A stretch of 5,588 nucleotides of DNA, taken from contig PMMB01000220.1 in NCBI GenBank assembly GCA_003165495.1, positions 1-5,588 of the forward strand, in the 5' to 3' direction. This DNA is from Gammaproteobacteria bacterium (GTDB taxonomy: Bacteria; Pseudomonadota; Gammaproteobacteria; Steroidobacterales; Steroidobacteraceae). The notes beneath the pieces were generated by a model that saw nothing but the letters and a program-made list of their open reading frames with translations, had not been told where the DNA came from and did no database searches. Position numbers and translations under genes: made by a program. The first letter of the stretch is position 1. Each line of letters begins with the position of its first letter. Below, in pieces: positions 1-5,588 of the stretch.

Positions 1-647
1 GCGGTAATTTCCAGATCGTCGGCCAAAGTGTCGGGGCCTTGTAAGTGCAGGCGCTCGACAATGTGCATGTCGCCATTGTTCGGCACGCCCACGGCTTCAT
101 TGACAGCGAGATAAGCCTGCGGCAGGAGTGCCACGGTGTCGATTACGAGCGTGTCATTCTCCCAGTGTCCGATGGAATGGCCATGAAAGCTGGGATCGGG
201 ATCGGCCGGATGCGGCCGGCCATCCGTGTAGATGCGGCGCAGCCGATTGCCGTCGCCCTCGCCCAATATCGTGACGCGGCCGGGCGTGAACAGAATTTCG
301 AAGGCGTTGTGGGTAATGAGCATCCAGCTCGGCATGCCGGTCGGGAAACAATGGTCGATGATGGGGAAGGGATGTCCAGCGTCCTCTTCCGCGTACATGT
401 GGCCGATTTGCTTCGCAGTCTGCGGTTTCCAGGGCGGCCGATTGCTCTTCTCCTGCGCGACCTGATCGCTGATCACCGGCGTCCAAACCCCGCTCCAATC
501 CGGGAGCTTGGCGAGTGCCTGCCAATCTTGCACGGTCGGCGGAGCGTTGATGGGATCCTGGTCGGCGGCGACGGCAGGCACTATCGCGAGGCGGCCACAG
601 ATCGCGAAGGACACAATCAATGCAGTGCGAGTGATGCAAATCCCCAT
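1..647 (-). CDS. Exported protein of unknown function (3' end beyond the left window edge)
   Basis: The frame is open from an ATG at 647 to the left edge, giving 215 visible residues and no stop. The N-terminus looks like a Sec signal peptide: a short basic start (MGICITR), a hydrophobic stretch to about residue 24, then a small-residue cleavage region (PAVAA, residues 24-28) before a polar DQDP. One arginine (R19) interrupts the hydrophobic part. The mature part contains DHCFPTGMPSW (residues 98-108), a PGRV turn near 122 and the block RRIYTDGRPHP followed by GHSIGHWENDTLVIDT (residues 137-171). I recall this pattern from a broad family of exported proteins, usually called hypothetical, in environmental proteobacteria and acidobacteria. 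I know of no assigned function and name none. No convincing Shine-Dalgarno precedes the ATG. An in-frame TTG at 668 is an alternative start but would place extra residues before the signal peptide. It lies 60 bases after rlmKL and could share its transcript. Confidence 0.75.
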   Translation of the reverse strand, partial: MGICITRTALIVSFAICGRLAIVPAVAADQDPINAPPTVQDWQALAKLPDWSGVWTPVISDQVAQEKSNRPPWKPQTAKQIGHMYAEEDAGHPFPIIDHCFPTGMPSWMLITHNAFEILFTPGRVTILGEGDGNRLRRIYTDGRPHPADPDPSFHGHSIGHWENDTLVIDTVALLPQAYLAVNEAVGVPNNGDMHIVERLHLQGPDTLADDLEIT

Positions 648-707
648 ATGCCGAGAAGAATACCGCAAGCGTACGTTAGGTTGCCAATCATTTGAGCAGT
701 GCATCCA

Positions 708-2870
708 TTACTTGAACCGAATTACGAAGCAGCGGTGAATCCGCGTATTGCGTTCGAAGTCCTTAGGGATGGTCTGAGTGCTGATATCGTCGACACCTAA
801 GTCTGCCAGCGCTTCCGCGTCGAGCTTGAAGCGCGTGTAATTGGTCGAGAACACCAAGCGGCCGGACGGGCGCAGCAGCTTCAACGACCGACGAATCATA
901 CCTACATGATCGCGCTGCACGTCGAGCACACCCTCCATGCGCTTGGAATTGGAGAAAGTCGGCGGATCCACAAAGATTAAATCGAACCTCGGGCCGGGTT
1001 CTTGCTGGTCGAGCCACTGCAGGCAGTCCGCGCGGTACAACTCGTGTTTGGGGTCACCAAAGCCGTTGAGGAGCAGATTCTCGTGCGCCCAATCCAAATA
1101 AGTATTCGACAAATCGATGCTGGTACTGCTGCGCGCTCCGCCCGCAGCGGCATAGACCGTGGCGCTGCCGGTGTAGCAAAATAAATTCAGAAAATCAGCG
1201 CCCTTCGCCCACTCGCGCAACATTCCCCGCACGATGCGGTGGTCGAGAAACAGTCCGGTATCTAAATAATCGCGGAAGTTGACCCAGAATTTGAGGCCGC
1301 CTTCCTGCACGGCATGACGTTCGGCGATGTCTTCACGTTTCTCGTACTGCCCGCTGCCCTTCTGCGGTTTGCGCACCCGGGAGTGGACGTGAGAAATCGG
1401 CACTGCCAGGACTTCCGGCAGTACTGCCAACGCCTCGCGACGACGCTCCCGGGCACTTTCCTGATCGACGGTTTTTGGCGGAGCATATTCTTGAACATAG
1501 ACGTGACGCGTTCCACGGCCATAAAGGTCGATTGCGAACGCGTATTCCGGCATGTCCGCGTCGTACACGCGAAAGCAATCGATGTGCTCCCGTTCGGCCC
1601 AAGGGTCCAGGCGCTGCAGATTCTTGCGCAATCGGTTCGCGAACATCTGGGCGCCCGGCCGGCTCGACCAGTCCGCGCGCACCACCTCCGCCGGACGTTG
1701 CTCGCTGGCCTCGTTCAAATCGAAACGCAGGAGGCGGCACTCGATGGTGCCGTTGAAAAACCGATGTGTGCGCTTGGCATAAATCCCCAGATTCCTGGCA
1801 AGCGGCGGATTGCCCGTGAGAATCGCGGCCTGCCAACCTTGGAAACGATCGCGCAGCGTCAACCCAAGTTCGGAATACAAGGCCGGCAGGCCCGATTCCG
1901 CACCGATGCGTTCGCCGTAGGGCGGATTGGCCACAATGAGGCCAACCTCGCCCTTCGGCGGGATGATCTCGCGGAGAGAGCGTTTCTCCACGTGCAACCA
2001 ATCGGCAACGCCCGCGTGCTCGCCATTGGCTATGGTCATACGCACCGCATCCGCGTCGACGTCAGATCCCAGAATGCAACGCCGCGGGCGCGTGCGCGCG
2101 CGACGAGCGCGAGCCTCTGCGCGCAAATTCTCCCAGAGCTCTGGATCGTGGCCTCGCCAACCCGTGAAACCAAAATAGTCGCGATCGAGCGCCGGCGCGG
2201 CGTCCGCCGCTATCAAGGCACCCTCAGTGAGAAAGGTGCCGGAACCGCACATGGGATCGAGCAGCAAGCCGCCTCGTTCACAGACGCCCGGCCAACCCGC
2301 GCGCAACAGCACGGCGGCGGCGACGTTTTCCTTGAGCGGCGCACGACCACCTTCGGCGCGATAGCCGCGCCGATGCAGGCTCTCGCCGGAGAAATCCACC
2401 GACAACAGCGCCGTAGAGCCTTCGACATGCAAATGCAACAACACGTCGGGGCGCTCCGGTTTGATGTTCGGCCGTTCGCCTGTGGCGTCGCGAAGATTGT
2501 CGCAGACCGCGTCCTTGAGCAACTGAGAGCCGTAGATCGTGTGTCTGATGGATTCGTTGCCGCCGCTGCAATCGCAGGCCAACGTCGCACCCGGCGCCAA
2601 ATGTTCCCGCCAGTCGATGCGCTTGACGGCCTCATACACGCTTTTCGAACTGCTGGCGTCGATCGATCCCAAGCTCAACAGCACGCGGGTCGCGGTGCGC
2701 GACCACAGGCAAGCGCGATAGCCCACCTCGAGCGTGCCTTGATACTTCACATCGTGGCTGCGCTCACGAACATCGTGGGCGCCGAATTGCGCGAGTTCCT
2801 CGGCCAGCACCGAGGCGGCGCCCACCGGCGCCGTCGCGATCCAATAGCGCACGTTGTCGTTCACGTGCAA
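708..2870 (-). CDS. rlmKL: Bifunctional 23S rRNA m2G2445/m7G2069 methyltransferase RlmKL
   Basis: The 720-residue product matches the fused RlmL-RlmK enzyme (about 700 residues in E. coli), which acts in the cytoplasm on 23S rRNA during 50S assembly. The N-terminal half has a THUMP-like region (about residues 45-160), then an SAM-dependent methyltransferase with motif I DPMCGSGT (205-212) and catalytic motif NPPYGE (315-320); this is the RlmL part, making m2G2445. The C-terminal half has the family segment GLKFWVNFRDYLDTG (525-539), motif I LNLFCYTGSATVYAAAGGA (561-579) and VDPPTFSNSKRM (634-645); this is the RlmK part, making m7G2069. Both catalytic centres look intact. Residues 251-264 form an Arg/Ala-rich basic stretch. 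The start is a TTG at 2870, the first possible start after an in-frame TAG at 2879-2877; GTG codons at 2864 and 2852 are alternatives that would shorten the protein by 2 or 6 residues. The gene begins 35 bases after the nuclease gene. Confidence 0.96.
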   Translation of the reverse strand: MHVNDNVRYWIATAPVGAASVLAEELAQFGAHDVRERSHDVKYQGTLEVGYRACLWSRTATRVLLSLGSIDASSSKSVYEAVKRIDWREHLAPGATLACDCSGGNESIRHTIYGSQLLKDAVCDNLRDATGERPNIKPERPDVLLHLHVEGSTALLSVDFSGESLHRRGYRAEGGRAPLKENVAAAVLLRAGWPGVCERGGLLLDPMCGSGTFLTEGALIAADAAPALDRDYFGFTGWRGHDPELWENLRAEARARRARTRPRRCILGSDVDADAVRMTIANGEHAGVADWLHVEKRSLREIIPPKGEVGLIVANPPYGERIGAESGLPALYSELGLTLRDRFQGWQAAILTGNPPLARNLGIYAKRTHRFFNGTIECRLLRFDLNEASEQRPAEVVRADWSSRPGAQMFANRLRKNLQRLDPWAEREHIDCFRVYDADMPEYAFAIDLYGRGTRHVYVQEYAPPKTVDQESARERRREALAVLPEVLAVPISHVHSRVRKPQKGSGQYEKREDIAERHAVQEGGLKFWVNFRDYLDTGLFLDHRIVRGMLREWAKGADFLNLFCYTGSATVYAAAGGARSSTSIDLSNTYLDWAHENLLLNGFGDPKHELYRADCLQWLDQQEPGPRFDLIFVDPPTFSNSKRMEGVLDVQRDHVGMIRRSLKLLRPSGRLVFSTNYTRFKLDAEALADLGVDDISTQTIPKDFERNTRIHRCFVIRFK

Positions 2871-2905
2871 ATCGTGCTACCGCGCATTCCGCGCCCCGCG
2901 TGCCC

Positions 2906-4342
2906 TCAAGAAACGGGCCATTCCGCACGCTGCAGATCGAGCCAATCGAGTTTTGTATTTTTGGCGAAATAGCGCAGGAGAATCCTGTAGACGTCGACGT
3001 CGAATGCAACGCTCGAATCCTTCGCGCCGAGTGCAGCGAGTTCCTCCTCGGTCCGCGCCGTACCGAGATAAGTCCAGTGATCGACGACATGCAAGTCGGT
3101 GCCGCGCGGATTGCGCTCGCGCAACGCGATGCGCCCCGCAAACGGCCACGCCTTCAATTTCAAGGATGACAAGGCCAGCTGCAGCCGCATGTGGTGCAGG
3201 ATGAGAGGCTCCTTGCCCATGCAGGCGCCCCTGCACTTTCCAAACTGGAACGCAACGCACGAACCTGCACCGTCCTCGAAGCCTAAAACCTTGAGACACA
3301 GCTGTTGCGCACGCGCAATGTCGCTGAGCGCCTTGTGGGCATCCTTCTCGGAATGAAACACGCCGAAACACTGCATGAGATCCGCGAGATCCACGCCATC
3401 AATCGCCACCGACTCGACCGCGTACGCTGGACCGTTCGGAGTCCGCGAAGCGCCGGCACGCAGGGTGTAGCCCTGTGCCTTGCTCTTGGTGCGCCGGTTG
3501 TATAGGGGCTTCAGAGTTTTGATCCACTCTGCTTCATGCAGCATCGCCCCGAGCTCACCGAATGTCTCCACCCAATCGACCCGCCGCACTTGATCTGCCA
3601 GTCGACGGTCCTTGGATTCGGCATCCTTCGCGGCGAAGTGGCTGCACACGCCGGTGCGCAGTGCATTGCTTTTGCCGACGTACAGCAAAGTGTTGTCTTC
3701 GCCGAAAAATCGATACACGCCCGGCCCTTCGGGTAAGTCATCGGCCAGACCCGGCGGTAGGTGAGCGGGCAATTTGTGCGCGCCGAGGATGGCCTGAACC
3801 GCGGCGGCGAGCCGCGGTTCCGCCACTTCACGGCGCAACTTGCGCCAGAAATCATGGAGTACTTTAGCGTCGCCCAAGGCACGATGCCTGGCGCCGCAGG
3901 TGAGCCCGTTCCGCTCCATCACCGCATCCAGATTGTGCCGCGCATATTCCGGAAACAAACGTCGTGAAAGTTTAACGGTGCACAGGATTTGCGCGGAGAA
4001 ATTTCTATCTGACTTGAGAAATTCGCTGCGCAGAAACGAGTAGTCGAAGCGAGCGTTATGCGCCACGAACACCGCCCCTTGCAGCTTCTGCCGCACAACT
4101 GCCGCGATCTCGGCAAAGCGCGGCGCGCCGGCCACCATCTGGTTGCTAATGCCGGTAAAGGCCTCGATGTAGGCGGGAATGGGGCGTTCGGGGTTCACCA
4201 GCGAACTCCACTCCTCGATGAGTTCACCATTGGTGACGCGAACTAGACCTACCTCGGTGATCCTGTCATACGCCGCGCTACCGCCCGTCGTCTCCAGGTC
4301 GACGAATACTAGATCCTGAGGAAGATCCTCAGCCGCGACCAT
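2906..4342 (-). CDS. DEDDh 3'-5' exonuclease fused to a UvrC/Cho-like GIY-YIG nuclease domain
   Basis: A 478-residue product with two nuclease modules. Residues 10-170 form a DnaQ-like exonuclease: VDLETTG gives D15 and E17, AHNARFD gives D100, and ARHRALGDA gives H153 and D158, so the DEDDh set is complete. After an Ala-rich linker, residues 203-282 form a UvrC-type GIY-YIG domain: GVY (208-210), YVG (221-223), R229, probable metal-binding E270 and the closing LKPLYN (277-282). Four cysteines (C349, C362, C370, C374) lie as in UvrC. The RNase H-like and helix-hairpin-helix halves of UvrC are absent, as in Cho. Such fusions are known in proteobacteria, often annotated simply as exonuclease-domain proteins. 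A role in DNA repair or nucleic acid trimming is inferred; the substrate is unknown. I chose ATG 4342, just before the exonuclease core. A GTG at 4393 in the same frame would add 17 Cys-rich residues and overlap aguB by 65 bases. The chosen start overlaps aguB by 14 bases and lacks a clear Shine-Dalgarno, suggesting translational coupling. Confidence 0.92.
   Translation of the reverse strand: MVAAEDLPQDLVFVDLETTGGSAAYDRITEVGLVRVTNGELIEEWSSLVNPERPIPAYIEAFTGISNQMVAGAPRFAEIAAVVRQKLQGAVFVAHNARFDYSFLRSEFLKSDRNFSAQILCTVKLSRRLFPEYARHNLDAVMERNGLTCGARHRALGDAKVLHDFWRKLRREVAEPRLAAAVQAILGAHKLPAHLPPGLADDLPEGPGVYRFFGEDNTLLYVGKSNALRTGVCSHFAAKDAESKDRRLADQVRRVDWVETFGELGAMLHEAEWIKTLKPLYNRRTKSKAQGYTLRAGASRTPNGPAYAVESVAIDGVDLADLMQCFGVFHSEKDAHKALSDIARAQQLCLKVLGFEDGAGSCVAFQFGKCRGACMGKEPLILHHMRLQLALSSLKLKAWPFAGRIALRERNPRGTDLHVVDHWTYLGTARTEEELAALGAKDSSVAFDVDVYRILLRYFAKNTKLDWLDLQRAEWPVS
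3796..3820. repeat. Perfect 10-bp inverted repeat in the nuclease interdomain linker
   Basis: Arms GAACCGCGGC (3796-3805) and GCCGCGGTTC (3811-3820) are exact reverse complements around a five-base GGCGA loop. The repeat lies inside the exonuclease/GIY-YIG gene and encodes residues 175-183 (EPRLAAAVQ), just after the exonuclease domain. It would form a very G+C-rich stem in either RNA strand or in single-stranded DNA. Palindromes of this length are not frequent by chance, but a G+C-rich, Ala/Arg-coding stretch makes them likelier. Confidence 0.6.
3832..3846. repeat. 15-base near-palindrome next to the linker hairpin
   Basis: GGCGCAA-C-TTGCGCC is a perfect 7-bp inverted repeat around one base, 11 bases from the 3796-3820 inverted repeat. 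It encodes the end of the exonuclease domain (about residues 166-170). It may be coincidental, but the two palindromes side by side make a local cluster of dyad symmetry. Confidence 0.45.
4316..4332 (-). repeat. Perfect 7-bp inverted repeat over the aguB stop and the first nuclease codons
   Basis: The plus strand reads CTGAGGA-AGA-TCCTCAG, so the mRNA of the minus strand can fold a 7-bp stem with a three-base UCU loop. It starts 8 bases downstream of the nuclease ATG (4342-4340) and includes the aguB UGA (4331-4329). It lies in codons 4-9 of the nuclease gene. It is not followed by a U-run, so it is not an intrinsic terminator. A role in coupling translation of the two genes is a guess from position. 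Confidence 0.5.
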
Positions 4343-5207
4343 CGAGCGACAGCAGGGGGTAGTACAGATCGGGTCGGCGATCGCGGAACACACCCCAGGA
4401 CTGCCGGTAGCGGCGCACCTCGTCCAAATCGAAGGCGGCGGTCAGTACCGTTTCAGTCACGCGATCCGCTTCGGCCACTTTCTCACCGGTCGGCGAGGCG
4501 ATGAACGATGAACCGTAAAACGTCATGGTGTACTTGTCGCCCTGCTCCGTGCCGATGCGATTCGAGGCCACCACCGGCATGATGTTGGCCGCGGCATGGC
4601 CCTGCATCGTTCGCTGCCAATGTCCGCTCGAGTCGATGCTCGGATCCTGCGGTTCCGAGCCGATCGCCGTGGGATAGAGCAGCATGTCGGCACCCATCAA
4701 TGCCATGGATCGCGCCGCTTCCGGAAACCACTGGTCCCAGCAGATCGCGACGCCCAGTTTTGCATATCGAGTGTCGAACACCTTGAAGCCGGTATCTCCC
4801 GGCGAGAAATAGAACTTCTCGTGGTAACCCGGGCCCTCTGGAATATGCGACTTGCGGTAGCTCCCGAGCACCGTCCCATCGGCATCGACGATGACCACGG
4901 AATTGTAAAACGCATTGTTGGCGCGTTCGAATACGCTGACGGGCAGCACAACGGAGAGTTCTCGTGCGACGGCGCGGAAATGTTCGACCGCCGGATGAGC
5001 TTCCAGGGGCTTCGCCAGTTCCAGATGCCGCGAGGAGTGATCTTTACAAAAGTACGGCGTCTCGAACAACTCTTGGATCAGAATCACCTGGGCGCCGCGA
5101 CTCGCCGCCTCGCGAATCAACTTGTCGGCGCGCGCGATATTAGCGTCGCGGTCCCGACCGCAGGCCATTTGAGTGGCCGCTACCGTTACGATATTCATGG
5201 TCGCCAT
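4329..5207 (-). CDS. aguB: N-carbamoylputrescine amidase
   Basis: AguB hydrolyses N-carbamoylputrescine to putrescine, ammonia and CO2, the last step of the agmatine deiminase route, in the cytoplasm. The 292-residue product fits the family length (about 290) and reads as a nitrilase-superfamily (carbon-nitrogen hydrolase) enzyme throughout. The Glu-Lys-Cys triad is visible: E46 in IQELFETPYF, K119 in YRKSHIPEGPGYHE and C156 in ICWDQWFPEAARSMAL. Other AguB hallmarks are YPTAIGSEP (178-186), GHWQRTMQGHAAAN (195-208), TFYGSSF (229-235) and the C-terminal WGVFRDRRPDLY (271-282). I chose ATG 5207, preceded by AGG four bases upstream; ATG 5198 (289 residues) is nearly as good. An ATG at 5288 in the same frame would add 27 unrelated residues and run into the upstream regulator gene. 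Its neighbour upstream is a PuuR-like regulator, 41 bases away. The partner gene aguA (agmatine deiminase) is not in this window. Its 3' end overlaps the nuclease gene. Confidence 0.96.
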   Translation of the reverse strand: MATMNIVTVAATQMACGRDRDANIARADKLIREAASRGAQVILIQELFETPYFCKDHSSRHLELAKPLEAHPAVEHFRAVARELSVVLPVSVFERANNAFYNSVVIVDADGTVLGSYRKSHIPEGPGYHEKFYFSPGDTGFKVFDTRYAKLGVAICWDQWFPEAARSMALMGADMLLYPTAIGSEPQDPSIDSSGHWQRTMQGHAAANIMPVVASNRIGTEQGDKYTMTFYGSSFIASPTGEKVAEADRVTETVLTAAFDLDEVRRYRQSWGVFRDRRPDLYYPLLSLDGRG

Positions 5208-5215
5208 GCTACCTG
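5208..5215 (-). promoter_or_regulatory. Probable ribosome binding site of aguB
   Basis: On the minus strand the sequence CAGGTAGC immediately precedes ATG 5207, placing AGG four bases from the start codon. The spacing is short but usable. From the second candidate, ATG 5198, the same AGG is 13 bases away, which is too far. This is the reason for preferring the 292-residue form of AguB. Confidence 0.4.
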
Positions 5216-5248
5216 AAGGGTCTTGAGATATGCGGGCCACAAGGCGGA

Positions 5249-5588
5249 TTAAAAGGTCGGGGGCGAGCTGGCGCTGACGATCTCGCATTCGTCGCGCCCG
5301 ATGTTGCGAAATCGATGCGGCAAGGAACTCTTGAAATAATAGGCGTCCCCGGGCCCGAGGATCCGCGATTCGCCGCCGACGGTGAGTTCGATTTTTCCTT
5401 TCACAATCACACCGCCCTCCTCGCCTGCGTGCGTCAGCATCTCCTCGCCGGTATCGGCATTCGGCGCATAGCGCTCGTGCAAGATCGACATACTGCGTTT
5501 GGCCAGACGACTGCCGACCAGGCGCAGTTCGACGCTCGCGGTGCCGATATCGCTAAGTTCTTGCCGCGGAAAAAACACCTGAGGCTGG
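5249..5588 (-). CDS. PuuR-like HTH-cupin transcriptional regulator, C-terminal cupin part (5' end beyond the right edge)
   Basis: The visible 112 residues form one cupin_2 domain and the frame stays open to the window edge (Q-P-Q before the first possible GTG start at 5578). It aligns by eye, end to end, with the C-terminal half of E. coli PuuR: the linker before the cupin, the THAGEEGGVIVKGKIELTV block, the GPGDAYYF turn, PHRFRN, and the terminal ISAHTPTTF of PuuR against VSASSPPTF here. Cupin motif 1 gives H53, E56/E57 and G64 of the fragment; motif 2 gives G80, H91 and N95. Because the linker typical of the regulator is present, I expect an XRE-type helix-turn-helix upstream rather than a free-standing 109-residue cupin, but cannot see it. 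PuuR senses putrescine and represses putrescine catabolic genes. Placement 41 bases upstream of aguB suggests this protein regulates polyamine genes and may respond to putrescine, agmatine or a related ligand; that is inference. Confidence 0.85.
   Translation of the reverse strand, partial: QPQVFFPRQELSDIGTASVELRLVGSRLAKRSMSILHERYAPNADTGEEMLTHAGEEGGVIVKGKIELTVGGESRILGPGDAYYFKSSLPHRFRNIGRDECEIVSASSPPTF

Noticed and set aside
154..639. A 161-codon minus-strand frame inside the exported-protein gene
   Set aside because: It is a different frame, rich in Arg, Ala and His, without a signal peptide or known motif; the 647-start frame is the coherent one.
657..687. Possible promoter for the exported-protein gene: TTGGCA (687-682) and TATTCT (662-657) on the minus strand
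   Set aside because: The spacing is 19 bases, the -10 matches poorly and the transcript would begin almost at the start codon; too weak to annotate.
45..695. A 216-codon open frame on the plus strand at the left edge
   Set aside because: It is opposite the exported-protein frame, which has a signal peptide and a family-like pattern; the plus-strand product has neither.
648..707. Possible terminator after rlmKL
   Set aside because: Only a weak CGC/GCG pairing with a two-base loop is present, without a T-run.
2871..2905. GCGC/GCGC dyad in the gap between the nuclease gene and rlmKL
   Set aside because: The stem is only four base pairs and has no T-run; expected by chance in G+C-rich sequence.
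1314..2972. A 552-codon open frame on the plus strand, antisense to rlmKL
   Set aside because: The minus-strand frame is an unmistakable RlmKL with all motifs; the long antisense frame is a by-product of G+C-rich codon use and its translation shows no recognisable domain.
2990..3003. GACGTCGACGTC short tandem and palindrome near the end of the nuclease gene
   Set aside because: It simply encodes alternating Asp-Val codons in FDVDVYR and is too short to call a repeat.
4596..5216. A 206-codon open frame on the plus strand opposite aguB
   Set aside because: It is the complement of conserved AguB codons and encodes nothing recognisable.

Overview
The window holds five protein genes, all on the minus strand and packed head to tail: gaps of 41, 35 and 60 bases and one 14-base overlap. 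The two outer genes are cut by the window edges. The base composition is G+C-rich (roughly 60% by eye). A fused RlmKL methyltransferase, an AguB amidase and a PuuR-type cupin regulator together suggest a gammaproteobacterium. The secreted protein at the left edge resembles a family I associate with environmental lineages such as Steroidobacter-like gammaproteobacteria, but that placement is inference only.

Reading in the direction of transcription, from high to low coordinates: (1) 5588-5249 is the C-terminal cupin half of a PuuR-like HTH-cupin regulator, with its DNA-binding half outside the window. (2) 5207-4329 is N-carbamoylputrescine amidase, AguB, the last step from agmatine to putrescine. 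(3) 4342-2906 fuses a DEDDh 3'-5' exonuclease to a UvrC/Cho-like GIY-YIG nuclease and carries a UvrC-like four-cysteine set. (4) 2870-708 is the bifunctional 23S rRNA guanine methyltransferase RlmKL. (5) 647 to the left edge is an exported protein of unknown function with a cleavable signal peptide.

The regulator and aguB form a plausible polyamine pair. The nuclease gene starts inside the end of aguB, so its translation is probably coupled to it, and a perfect 7-bp stem-loop covers the aguB stop codon and the first codons of the nuclease gene. RlmKL and the exported protein follow closely, but nothing in the sequence proves one transcript. I see no RNA genes, mobile elements, CRISPR arrays or convincing intrinsic terminators.

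Most of the window is ordinary chromosomal content. The points most worth a second look are the predicted iron-sulfur cluster in the exonuclease/GIY-YIG protein, the stem-loop at the aguB/nuclease junction, the two adjacent palindromes in the nuclease interdomain linker, and the uncharacterised exported protein.
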